The position numbers and the translations under genes were made by a program. 64,000 nt of DNA, from the NCBI RefSeq assembly GCF_038237375.1, contig NZ_CP151273.1, positions 1,860,001 through 1,924,000 on the forward strand, in the 5' to 3' direction. The notes beneath the pieces were generated by a model that worked only from the letters and a program-made list of their open reading frames with translations, was not told the origin of the DNA and did no database searches. Origin of the DNA: Alcaligenes sp. SDU_A2 (lineage in GTDB: Bacteria > Pseudomonadota > Gammaproteobacteria > Burkholderiales > Burkholderiaceae_B). Positions 26,998 through 34,294 of the stretch are shown piece by piece. Position 1 is the first letter of the stretch; each line of letters starts with the position of its first letter.

Positions 26998-27450
26998 ATG
27001 AGCCAGGATTTCAACGGGCTGCGTGACCTCTATCAAGAGGTCATTTTTGATCACAACCGCAGTCCTCGCAATTTTGAAGTGATTGAGGACGCTACCCATC
27101 ACGCCAATGGACACAACCCGCTGTGCGGGGACCAACTGGCGGTGTATGCAGTGGTGCAAGACGGTATCGTGCAGCGGGTCAGTTTTATTGGCCACGGCTG
27201 TGCGATTTCCAAGGCATCGGCTTCGCTGATGACCGAAGCCGTCAAGGGCCTGACCCTGGCCGAATTCGAGTCTTTGTTTGCAGACATGCATGCCATGCTG
27301 ACCGAGGCTCATCCCGACCGCGATCTGGGCAAGCTTGAAGTGTTGTCGGGGGTGCGCGAGTTTCCGGCGCGCGTCAAATGTGCCACCCTGGCCTGGCATA
27401 CCCTGCATAACGCTATCCATCAGGCCAGGGAAACCGCGCAAACCGAATAA
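26998..27450 (+). CDS. sufU: SufU-type sulfur transfer protein
   Basis: The 150-residue protein belongs to the IscU/SufU family, with three conserved cysteines in HNPLCGDQL, IGHGCAISKASASLM and RVKCATLAWH. The insertion between the second and third cysteines (FADMHAMLTEAHPDRDLGKL) is typical of SufU compared with IscU. In Firmicutes SufU is a zinc-dependent acceptor of sulfur from SufS. Its ATG follows the sufS stop with no gap. No sufE or sufA is present in this operon. Confidence 0.95.
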   Translation: MSQDFNGLRDLYQEVIFDHNRSPRNFEVIEDATHHANGHNPLCGDQLAVYAVVQDGIVQRVSFIGHGCAISKASASLMTEAVKGLTLAEFESLFADMHAMLTEAHPDRDLGKLEVLSGVREFPARVKCATLAWHTLHNAIHQARETAQTE

Positions 27451-27461
27451 AGGCGCAAGGC

Positions 27462-28022
27462 ATGAGCTACTTTGAACGACAAGATGTGCTGGTCAGCCGG
27501 GATTGCCCCGCCGTCAGCATCCCCTACGGCGCGCCCGTCACGATCGAAAAAGGGTGTACGGCCACCATTACCCAGAAGTTGGGTGGCAGCTACACCGTCA
27601 TGGTGGAAGGCAATCTGTACCGTATCGAAGGGGTGGACGCCGATGCTTTGGGTTTCGAGGCCCAGGATAAGCCGGAAGAGTTCGTCCCCGAACTTCCCCT
27701 GAGCGAGAAAACGGTTCAGGATGCGGCCTGGATTGTGTTGGCCAGTGTTTATGATCCGGAAATCCCCGTGGACATCGTCAACCTGGGCTTGGTGTACGAC
27801 TGCCATGTTACCCAGACAGGCCCTGACGCGTTTTCCATCACCATGAACATGACGCTGACCGCGCCGGGCTGCGGCATGGGCACCATGATTGCTGACGAGG
27901 CCCGTTACAAGCTGCTGACCATACAAGGCGTGGAAGAGGCCGTGGTCGATCTGGTCTGGGACCCGCCATGGAGCCGGGAACGCATGAGCGAATCGGCACG
28001 CCTGCAACTGGGTATGTTGTAA
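27462..28022 (+). CDS. sufT: Fe-S maturation protein SufT (DUF59/MIP18 family)
   Basis: The 186-residue protein has an N-terminal extension (about 1-75) and a C-terminal MIP18/DUF59 domain with the hallmark VYDPEIPVDIVNLGLVYDCHV, then LTAPGCGMGTMIADEARYKL and VVDLVWDPPWSRERMSESAR. The conserved DPE and the cysteine of TAPGCGMG are present. Staphylococcal SufT is an auxiliary factor that helps mature iron-sulfur proteins under high demand. It is the last gene of the suf operon, 11 bases after sufU, and is followed by a bidirectional terminator. Confidence 0.92.
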   Translation: MSYFERQDVLVSRDCPAVSIPYGAPVTIEKGCTATITQKLGGSYTVMVEGNLYRIEGVDADALGFEAQDKPEEFVPELPLSEKTVQDAAWIVLASVYDPEIPVDIVNLGLVYDCHVTQTGPDAFSITMNMTLTAPGCGMGTMIADEARYKLLTIQGVEEAVVDLVWDPPWSRERMSESARLQLGML

Positions 28023-28026
28023 TCCT

Positions 28027-28055
28027 GAAAAAGCCTGCGATCAGCAGGCTTTTTC
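28027..28055. terminator. Bidirectional terminator between sufT and the LuxR-type gene
   Basis: A perfect 12-bp inverted repeat, GAAAAAGCCTGC and GCAGGCTTTTTC, surrounds a five-base loop. U tracts are available in both directions, so it can end the suf operon and the convergent regulator gene. The regulator's stop codon lies inside the loop. Confidence 0.92.
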
Positions 28056-28805
28056 GATGTGGGTGTTGGGCATCCCTAGCCTGGCCCCTTTGGAGACCGC
28101 GTGGTAGACGGCCTCGTTGCGGTTGTGTACGTTCATTCGCATATACAGGGTTTCGGCATGCGCCTTGGCCGTGGCCGACGAAATATTCAACTGCCGGGCC
28201 ACGCCCTTGATGGTCATGCCGCGCGCCAATAGCACCAGCACTTCGTATTGACGCGGCGTCAGGCCCAGTAGCCGCGCTTCGTCAAGATGATCGGTGTCTC
28301 GATTGGCGGGCGGCCAGCGTACGGGCTCGTAGGATGTAATCAGCCTGTCGGGTTGCGCCTGAAATGGCAATGGACTCGATGGCTGGGTGGCAGGCGTGGC
28401 CATTGTCGTCGTTTGGCGCTGGGGCGCAGGCGATGGAAAACAGGAGCCGCCGGCCAACACCAGATTGATGGAAGCCGCCATCAATTCCGGTGTGGCGGTC
28501 TTGAGCAAATGTCCCATGACGCCGGCAGGCATGTCCTGCAGCGCAGGTAAGGCGTAATGGGATTCGGCCATCAGGAGTACGGCGCTGGGTTGCAGGCTGC
28601 GGTGCGCATCTGCCAGCAGCTTCAGACAGGCCTCGGCGGATGGTACCGACAATAGCAGCAGCTCACAACGTCGTGTCTGCAGACCTGTTTCCAGTGACTC
28701 GTAGTCCATGCTGAGCAATTCCGCACTGGGCAGGGTGTCTGCCAGCAGCCGTACAATGCCCAACCTGAATAAGGTGTGTGGTTCCACGACGATGATTGTT
28801 GTCAT
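28041..28805 (-). CDS. LuxR-family regulator with a degenerate receiver domain, CsgD-like position
   Basis: The 254-residue protein has an N-terminal receiver-like domain (TTIIVVEPHTLFRLGIVRLL) and a C-terminal LuxR helix-turn-helix (LTPRQYEVLVLLARGMTIKG, then VARQLNISSATAKAHAETLY) near residues 185-240. The phosphorylatable aspartate expected after the third strand is absent: the segment reads ELLLLSVPSAEA, and the acidic pair at the N-terminus is reduced to VEP. It therefore probably does not act as a standard response regulator. It lies beyond the end of the curli operon on the same strand, which suggests a CsgD-like role. The c-di-GMP motif of VpsT-type proteins was not seen. Confidence 0.8.
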   Translation of the reverse strand: MTTIIVVEPHTLFRLGIVRLLADTLPSAELLSMDYESLETGLQTRRCELLLLSVPSAEACLKLLADAHRSLQPSAVLLMAESHYALPALQDMPAGVMGHLLKTATPELMAASINLVLAGGSCFPSPAPQRQTTTMATPATQPSSPLPFQAQPDRLITSYEPVRWPPANRDTDHLDEARLLGLTPRQYEVLVLLARGMTIKGVARQLNISSATAKAHAETLYMRMNVHNRNEAVYHAVSKGARLGMPNTHIEKAC

Positions 28806-28838
28806 TTTAGGTCTCCCTCGCTGCGTTATATGGGCTCT

Positions 28839-29027
28839 ATGTCATTACGGGCACTAAGCCTTTTTGTTGCTTGTTGGTGTTTGTCATTGTCTTTGGCAGC
28901 TATTGTGTTTTCGCTTCGTCCTCCCAGCCATGCGGCCTCATTATCCGGCGGTGAGCTGCATTCAGGGCTGACGAATTATTTGAAATTGTTAACCGATCAT
29001 TTGCATTTGTTAAAACTTGATGTTTGA
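28839..29027 (+). CDS. Possible small exported or membrane protein
   Basis: A 62-residue frame starts at ATG 28839 (or 28830). Its first 30 residues form a clear signal or membrane segment (LRALSLFVACWCLSLSLAAI, then VFSLRPPSHA), followed by a short hydrophilic tail ending TDHLHLLKLDV. It is divergent from the LuxR-type regulator. No ribosome site is obvious and no family is recognised. It may be a chance frame in the regulatory region between the regulator and the curli operon. Confidence 0.25.
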   Translation: MSLRALSLFVACWCLSLSLAAIVFSLRPPSHAASLSGGELHSGLTNYLKLLTDHLHLLKLDV

Positions 29028-29141
29028 AACGTCATACTGTGCCGCAAACTACTGATTTGGTATCTGGACAAGCCTTATAAACTCGGGTTACTCCTACGCT
29101 CCATAACCCTTAAAGCGTTTATTTATCAATAACTTGGAGAT

Positions 29142-29180
29142 TGTCAGCGGCGCCTACTATATAGCATGACACCGCTGACA
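29142..29180. repeat. Inverted repeat downstream of the curlin gene
   Basis: Perfect 9-bp arms, TGTCAGCGG and CCGCTGACA, are spaced by 21 bases that include a TATATAG stretch. It lies 20 bases beyond the curlin stop. It could be the 3' stem-loop of the curli message or a regulator site; no U tract is present. The remainder of 29028-29199 holds nothing else recognised. Confidence 0.45.
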
Positions 29181-29199
29181 TATGGCTTAAATTAGCCGG

Positions 29200-30309
29200 T
29201 TAATGTTGGTTGACATACGCATTGTTGAAATTACCCGTCTGGGTGACGGTGCTGTTGTGGTTCAGGCCGCTTTGCACCACTTGGGCGCGGTTGCCCCAAC
29301 CGTTCTGCGTGACCGACGAATCCAGGTTGAAACCGACCTGGGTGACCACGGCCTTGTTATAGCCGCCGCCCTGGCTGATGTAGGAATCGTTGCCGATACC
29401 TGCTTGGGAGTTGTAGGCGTCGTTGCCCAGGCCGCTTTGGATGATGTTGCTGTCGTTGCTGTAGCCGGTCTGTTCCGTAACGGCTTTGTTATGCGAGCCG
29501 CTCTGGACAATACTGGCGTGCAGGCGATCCGAATTGCCCCACCACGTGCCGGTTTGGCTGATGGTGGCATCATTCTTGTGACCGCCACCCTGGACGATGG
29601 AGGCGTTCGAGTTGGAGACATTCCACTGATCGATCACGCCCTTGTCGTACTTGCCGCTGTCGGTGATGCTGGCGGTCGAGCCCGTGCTTTTGTATTGATT
29701 GATGTATGCATCTCCTTTGTACCCCGATTGGGTAATGAAGGCGTTGACATGGCTGCTGTTGTTCTGCTCGATGACCGAGTCGTTGCGCTCGCCGCTGTCG
29801 TTGATGACAGCCAGTGCGTCACGGGTTCGGTATTGATTCACATAGGCGTCGCCATTTTGGCCCATTTGGTTCACTGTGGCCTGGTCGCCCGTGCTGTGAA
29901 CCTGCTCAACCACTGCCTTATTGTCCGAACGTAATTGCTTGATGTTGATTTGCGATCCGTCGGCGCGGTACTGACTGGCAAAGGCGTCGTTGCGGTTGCG
30001 CGACTGGGTGATGTTGATCGTGGAGTTGCCGCCGCTGCGACTTTGTTCCACCACGGCTTTGTTGTCGTTGCCGTTGATGACCTTCACGGTGGCGCGAACC
30101 GTACCGTTATCCCACTGATCGATGTAATCGTCGTTGCGGTCTCCCTTCACGTCGATGGTAGCGTTGGCGTTGGTGTTGTGGTTTTGAAGAACTACGCCTT
30201 TGTTGAAGCTGCCGGTCTGCGTCACGGTGGCGTTGTCAGCCAGCGCCAGTGTGGGCAGGGCCAGCGCGGCGCCCAGGGCAATAGCCAATGTGGACAGTTT
30301 GCCGTTCAT
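29200..30309 (-). CDS. csgA: Curlin amyloid fibre subunit with about 15 repeats
   Basis: The 369-residue secreted protein has a signal peptide (cleavage near ALADNATV) and about 15 curlin-type repeats of 20-25 residues with spaced Gln and Asn (for example VTQTGSFNKGVVLQNH, INQYKSTGSTASITDSG and VTQTGNFNNAYVNQH). Escherichia coli CsgA has five repeats, so this chain is about three times larger. Middle repeats keep the Gln/Asn ladder but show acidic changes such as DAFASQYRAD. It would polymerise outside the cell as functional amyloid. The gene is preceded by GAGGAG and lies 89 bases after csgG. No separate csgB nucleator gene was found. Confidence 0.9.
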   Translation of the reverse strand: MNGKLSTLAIALGAALALPTLALADNATVTQTGSFNKGVVLQNHNTNANATIDVKGDRNDDYIDQWDNGTVRATVKVINGNDNKAVVEQSRSGGNSTINITQSRNRNDAFASQYRADGSQINIKQLRSDNKAVVEQVHSTGDQATVNQMGQNGDAYVNQYRTRDALAVINDSGERNDSVIEQNNSSHVNAFITQSGYKGDAYINQYKSTGSTASITDSGKYDKGVIDQWNVSNSNASIVQGGGHKNDATISQTGTWWGNSDRLHASIVQSGSHNKAVTEQTGYSNDSNIIQSGLGNDAYNSQAGIGNDSYISQGGGYNKAVVTQVGFNLDSSVTQNGWGNRAQVVQSGLNHNSTVTQTGNFNNAYVNQH

Positions 30310-30398
30310 ATACTTCTCCTCAGTGCATGTCGAAGACCGTTGTTAGGAAAGAGAGCGGCGGCCGGTCTTCTCGGAACCACCGCGCTGTCTGCTCGTGT

Positions 30399-31367
30399 TC
30401 AACTGCCAGTGACCGGTGCGGTCTGCACCTCGTCGCTTGTGGCTTCATTGGCTTGCGTGGCCTCAGGATCAGCCACAGCGGCCTGGGTACGAAGGCTGCG
30501 GTAGGTTTCGTTTTGCTTCATGTAGTTCTGCACAATGGGGTTGTTACGGTCAGCCTCGTTTTGCAGTCGCCATTGGCCTTCCTTCATGCCTTGCACGATC
30601 AGATGCACCACCGCCGACTCAATGGCCTCCTTGACCGATAGCTGGGCCGGCTCGTTGTTGGTCACGCCGGCCTCGATTTCCAGCAGGTCTTTGAAGTTCA
30701 CGAACTTGTAGACGCTGGGCCGTACTTCGTAGGAAAAGATGGTTTTGGTGGTGGACACGCTTTGCAAAATATTGCCGGTGCGCACATCGATGGCTCGCAG
30801 GTTGACCGTGACCTGGTCGACCCGATACTGGGTAGACAGACCTACGCCCAGAAAGCGCGCGCCCGCGCCACCCGTGCGTACATTGCTTTCATAGGAGATG
30901 ATGCCTCCGTCCATCATGATTTCAGCCGGGGCAAGCGGCGGGATGTTGATGGAGGTGCGCTGGCCGTTTTCCTGCGATCCGTCCAGGGCACGCACAATGC
31001 GCCGCTCGGTCAGCAGTTCCTGCAGGCTTTCGCGCTCGACCGGGGTGAACCAGCGCGAATCGCGCAAGGCTTTGACCAGCAGGGCGGCGGCTCCTTGGGT
31101 GACCGAGGTGGAAAAAGAGCTGTCCGGATTGGGTTTGTACTGCCCGGTCTGATCCCGGAACCCATAAACCGCCACAGTCAGGCGCTGGGCGGGCGCGGGC
31201 AGCTCGAGAAGATCGTGCGTGGCCGGCGAGGCGGGCGTCAGGTAGGCCGAGCTTTTGACATCGGCCGGAGTGGAGGGCATGGCGCAGGCAGCCAGGGCCG
31301 AGGTCAGGGCCAGCACGCTCAGCAGGCGCGTTGGGCGCGCGTTCAGGATGGTCAATGTGCTCATCAT
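30399..31367 (-). CDS. csgG: Curli secretion channel lipoprotein CsgG
   Basis: The 322-residue lipoprotein has its lipobox LAAC with cysteine 28. It carries the CsgG signature: LTVAVYGFRDQTGQYKPNPD, the SSFSTSVTQGAAALLVKAL stretch, MMDGGIISYESNVRTGGAGA, RFLGVGLSTQYRVDQVTVNL and VYKFVNFKDLLEIEAGVT. It forms the nonameric outer-membrane pore for curli subunits. The 40-residue C-terminal tail (from about PIVQNYMKQN) is longer than in E. coli and low in complexity. ATG 31367 overlaps the csgF stop by 4 bases; ATG 31364 is also possible. Confidence 0.95.
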   Translation of the reverse strand: MMSTLTILNARPTRLLSVLALTSALAACAMPSTPADVKSSAYLTPASPATHDLLELPAPAQRLTVAVYGFRDQTGQYKPNPDSSFSTSVTQGAAALLVKALRDSRWFTPVERESLQELLTERRIVRALDGSQENGQRTSINIPPLAPAEIMMDGGIISYESNVRTGGAGARFLGVGLSTQYRVDQVTVNLRAIDVRTGNILQSVSTTKTIFSYEVRPSVYKFVNFKDLLEIEAGVTNNEPAQLSVKEAIESAVVHLIVQGMKEGQWRLQNEADRNNPIVQNYMKQNETYRSLRTQAAVADPEATQANEATSDEVQTAPVTGS

Positions 31368-31798
31368 GGTTGCATCACCCGGAAAGTAGTGGAAGCGCCG
31401 GTGATCCGGTCCGTGGTGGTGATCGTCAGTGCCCCTCCGCCGACATCGACGACGCTGACCGTAAAGCTGCCGGTCTCGAAGGTGCCGGGTACGAATTTGC
31501 CGTTGCTGTCCACGAACTGCGAGGACGCGGCCGAGGCCAGGCGGCTGAGTACTGAGCGTTCCAGCTGATCGTTGAAGTCCTGGAAGGGCGTGCGCTGCTC
31601 AAAGGACGAGCCCAGGTCTTCGGCTTCGGGGTCCGTGTGTTTGTTGGTGACCTGGGCCGAGTTCAGCAGCCACTGCCCATTGAGCGGGCTGCCGCCGAAG
31701 TTCGGATTGACGGGGGTATATATCAGTTCGGTCGCATGGACGGGGGCAAATAGCGCACCGGCCAGCAGAGCGGAGGCAAGGGGCAGGAAAGTCTTCAC
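31364..31798 (-). CDS. csgF: Curli assembly factor CsgF
   Basis: The 144-residue periplasmic/surface protein has a signal peptide ending APVHATELIYTPVNPNFGGS. The conserved mature N-terminus NPNFGG is the part that plugs the CsgG pore. Further family residues are NGQWLLNSAQVTNKH and FNDQLERSVLSRLASA, and the C-terminus holds the beta-rich GSFTVSVVDVGGGALTITTT. CsgF couples secretion to fibre nucleation at the cell surface. It lies between csgE and csgG in one minus-strand unit. Confidence 0.93.
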   Translation of the reverse strand: MKTFLPLASALLAGALFAPVHATELIYTPVNPNFGGSPLNGQWLLNSAQVTNKHTDPEAEDLGSSFEQRTPFQDFNDQLERSVLSRLASAASSQFVDSNGKFVPGTFETGSFTVSVVDVGGGALTITTTDRITGASTTFRVMQP

Positions 31799-31813
31799 GT
31801 TATGTCTCTCTTA

Positions 31814-32299
31814 TTAAAGTTCGTCCGGAGCCAGGTCCGGGTTGTTGGTGAGTACGCGTTCGATTTCGCTTTTATTGACGTTTTCCAGAACCAGATCCAC
31901 GGCCCGCTCACTGGCCTTCTTTGTGCCGGAGCGCGCGGGCGTGAGAAAAGCGTGATACATGCGCTGGCGGCGGTATTCGACCCAGATTTCGCTGCCCCAG
32001 CGGGCCGACGGGCGCTCCACCACCGTCAGGGTGAAGGGGCTGGCCCCGCTCAGCTCGCGCCAGCGATTGCTGAAGTAGCGGTAAAAGTCTTGTCCTTGCA
32101 CCGTGACGGTGCGGTTGATGACGATGCCCGAGAGCGGATCGTCAAACAGGTTCTTGCGAACCACTTCAGCCTGTCGGATGGCTTCCATGAAGTTGGCCGG
32201 TTTGGGCTTGCCGGTGTCTCTGCCCGGTTGTGCGGCGGCGCTGCCCATGACACACAGCATCGCCAGCAGCACGGCCCCTTGTTGGTATGGTTTTGTCAT
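31814..32299 (-). CDS. csgE: Curli secretion specificity factor CsgE
   Basis: The 161-residue protein has a signal peptide (up to about GSAAAQ) and the CsgE core: GIVINRTVTVQGQDFYRYFS, the NRWRELSGASPFTLTVVERP stretch, GSEIWVEYRRQRMYHAFLTP, and a C-terminal AVDLVLENVNKSEIERVL. CsgE caps the periplasmic side of CsgG and selects curlin substrates. It is the first gene of the curli operon. The 136-base gap to pgaD upstream may hold the operon promoter, but none was assigned. Confidence 0.93.
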   Translation of the reverse strand: MTKPYQQGAVLLAMLCVMGSAAAQPGRDTGKPKPANFMEAIRQAEVVRKNLFDDPLSGIVINRTVTVQGQDFYRYFSNRWRELSGASPFTLTVVERPSARWGSEIWVEYRRQRMYHAFLTPARSGTKKASERAVDLVLENVNKSEIERVLTNNPDLAPDEL

Positions 32300-32435
32300 T
32301 GCAGCACCTGTTGTTCCCTCGCCTTACGGCTTGATACATCGGCGTTACTGACTATGGTAGAGACGGCCATCTGCATTTACATGAGCCGCATTCCCTAGGC
32401 TGTTTACCCTTGTGCAGGGCTGTTTTGCGTCGGTA

Positions 32436-32969
32436 CTACTGATTCGGCGTAGGCTGTTTGGGGTAGGCGCGCGGATGAAAGATCAGCGGTGCCAGTGGTT
32501 TTGCGTCGTGGGTGCCGGTTGCTTGCCGCATGGGCAGCGGATCGGCGGCTTCCACATGCTGTACCGCGCCGTCCTGGGCGTTGTAGAGCACGACGATGCG
32601 GCTATGGCGCACGGTATCGATCTGCTCGTGGTCAAAGTGCGGCAGGGTTGTCTGCTTGGCGCGATGCGAGCGGCTGCGTTGGCGGTACAGGGCCTGGCGC
32701 AGGTGACGCTGCTGGCGCTGGTGTCGCCGCCAGCGTGACCAGGCCAGCAGCAGCAAGCCGTTGGTCAGCAGTACCGCCCCGTAGAACAGAAAGGTGGTCA
32801 GGGTTGGGAAGATCGGGTCTATCTGTTCGTAGCCGGCTTTGTCCATGGTGTGATCGATCAATAGGAGCAAGCCTTTGGCGATCAGGTAACTGAAGGCGAA
32901 CCAGCCAGCGATGGTCAGTAGGCGGTCTATCCAGCGGGTGACGGGATGGCGTTGGGTCGTGATGATCAT
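32436..32969 (-). CDS. pgaD: Poly-N-acetylglucosamine synthesis protein PgaD
   Basis: The 177-residue membrane protein has two N-terminal helices (about 15-40 and 58-80: WFAFSYLIAKGLLLLIDHTM and TFLFYGAVLLTNGLLLLAWS) and a cytoplasmic tail, matching PgaD. PgaD supports the PgaC glycosyltransferase and with it binds c-di-GMP in E. coli. The tail is longer than usual and His/Pro-rich at its end. It overlaps pgaC by 4 bases and ends the operon. Confidence 0.85.
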   Translation of the reverse strand: MIITTQRHPVTRWIDRLLTIAGWFAFSYLIAKGLLLLIDHTMDKAGYEQIDPIFPTLTTFLFYGAVLLTNGLLLLAWSRWRRHQRQQRHLRQALYRQRSRSHRAKQTTLPHFDHEQIDTVRHSRIVVLYNAQDGAVQHVEAADPLPMRQATGTHDAKPLAPLIFHPRAYPKQPTPNQ

Positions 32970-34294
32970 GACAGCTCCTTGATACCCCGGTCAGGACTGC
33001 TCCAGCGGGCGCGTTTGCGACGCAGGCGCAGCATGACCATGGGGAAACTCCACAGAGTGGTTAAAAAATTGATCAGCCAGTAGACAAATGGGTACCAGAT
33101 GATCCAGAACATCGACAGGGGCAGATCAGGCTCGTAGCGACGGTCTATCCAGATGCTGACGGCGAACTGCAACAGGCACATGCCGGCCAGCACCATACCG
33201 GTGAACGAGGGTGGGAACAGGCCGTCGATCTGGGTGGCAGCGGGCAAGTGGAGTACTTGTCCAAGCAACCAGACCAGCACCGCCACGCCCAGGGCGAAAC
33301 TCCATAAGGTCGAGCACAGGTATTCCAGGGTCAGGGGCCACATGCCGCGGTTTTCCCAGCGCAGCACCTGCGGGGTGTATTTCAGGAAGGTTTCCGCACC
33401 GCCCTGAGCCCAGCGCAAACGCTGCTTGAACAGGCCTTTCAGTGTTTCGGGCATCAGCACCCAGCACAGGGCACGCGGCTCATAGAACACCTGCCAGCCG
33501 GCCAGTTGCAACTTCCAGGTCACATCGATGTCCTCGGTGATCATGTCCAGACTCCAGTAGTCCACCTCGTCCAGGGCCTGGCGACGAAAGCCTGCGATCA
33601 CGCCGGAAATCGTGAAGATCTTTCCGTAGACGCGCTGCGTGCGCTTGATCAGCCCGATGATCGAAGAGAACTCGCCTACCTGGATGCGGCCGATCAGGGT
33701 GGAGCGCGTGCGGATGCGCGGGTTGCCGGTAATGGCACCAACCTCCGGGTTGCGCAGCATGGGGGCGATCAGATAATTCACGCCCTCCGGGTCCAGGTAA
33801 GCATCCCCGTCTATGCACACGAAGTAATCGCCGCTGGCGCTCATGGCTCCCATGCGCAGGGCCAGCGCCTTGCCCTGGTTCTGGGCCAGGTGGATGACGC
33901 GCAGCTTGTCGTGCTCCTCGCTCAGTTCATTGAGCACTTGGGCGGTGCGGTCGCTGGAGCCGTCGTTGATGGCGATGACTTCAATGTTGGGATAGACCTG
34001 GTTCAGCGCGGACAGGATGGTATGGCGGGCGTTGGCCTGTTCGTTAAAGCAGGGGATCAGGATGCTGACCAGCGGCATGCCTTCCAGTTCGGGTGGCGCG
34101 TGTGGTTTATAGGTCCAGCGGCGTTCATGCTGAAACCAGAAGATCAGACCCCCGCCTATCCATATGCCCGACATGAACAGCGGGTACATGAAGATGAAGT
34201 AGAGCAGCAGGTGGCTGGTCAGGGCGACGGTGATTCCCAGAGGAATACCGACGATCAGGCACAGGGCCAATAGGGCGATCAGTCGTTCAATCAT
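32966..34294 (-). CDS. pgaC: Poly-beta-1,6-N-acetylglucosamine synthase PgaC
   Basis: The 442-residue inner-membrane GT2 glycosyltransferase polymerises UDP-GlcNAc. It has two helices before the catalytic domain and several after it. Catalytic motifs are VSILIPCFNEQANARHTILS, the DxD-like CIDGDAYLD, the acceptor-side TEDIDVTWKLQLAG and QRLRWAQGGAETF. It overlaps pgaD and pgaB by 4 bases at each end. Activity is probably set by c-di-GMP through the PgaCD pair, as in E. coli. Confidence 0.95.
   Translation of the reverse strand: MIERLIALLALCLIVGIPLGITVALTSHLLLYFIFMYPLFMSGIWIGGGLIFWFQHERRWTYKPHAPPELEGMPLVSILIPCFNEQANARHTILSALNQVYPNIEVIAINDGSSDRTAQVLNELSEEHDKLRVIHLAQNQGKALALRMGAMSASGDYFVCIDGDAYLDPEGVNYLIAPMLRNPEVGAITGNPRIRTRSTLIGRIQVGEFSSIIGLIKRTQRVYGKIFTISGVIAGFRRQALDEVDYWSLDMITEDIDVTWKLQLAGWQVFYEPRALCWVLMPETLKGLFKQRLRWAQGGAETFLKYTPQVLRWENRGMWPLTLEYLCSTLWSFALGVAVLVWLLGQVLHLPAATQIDGLFPPSFTGMVLAGMCLLQFAVSIWIDRRYEPDLPLSMFWIIWYPFVYWLINFLTTLWSFPMVMLRLRRKRARWSSPDRGIKELS

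Noticed and set aside
29203-30504. Plus-strand frames of 243 and 189 codons opposite the curlin gene.
   Set aside because: Their repetitive look comes from the curlin repeats on the other strand.
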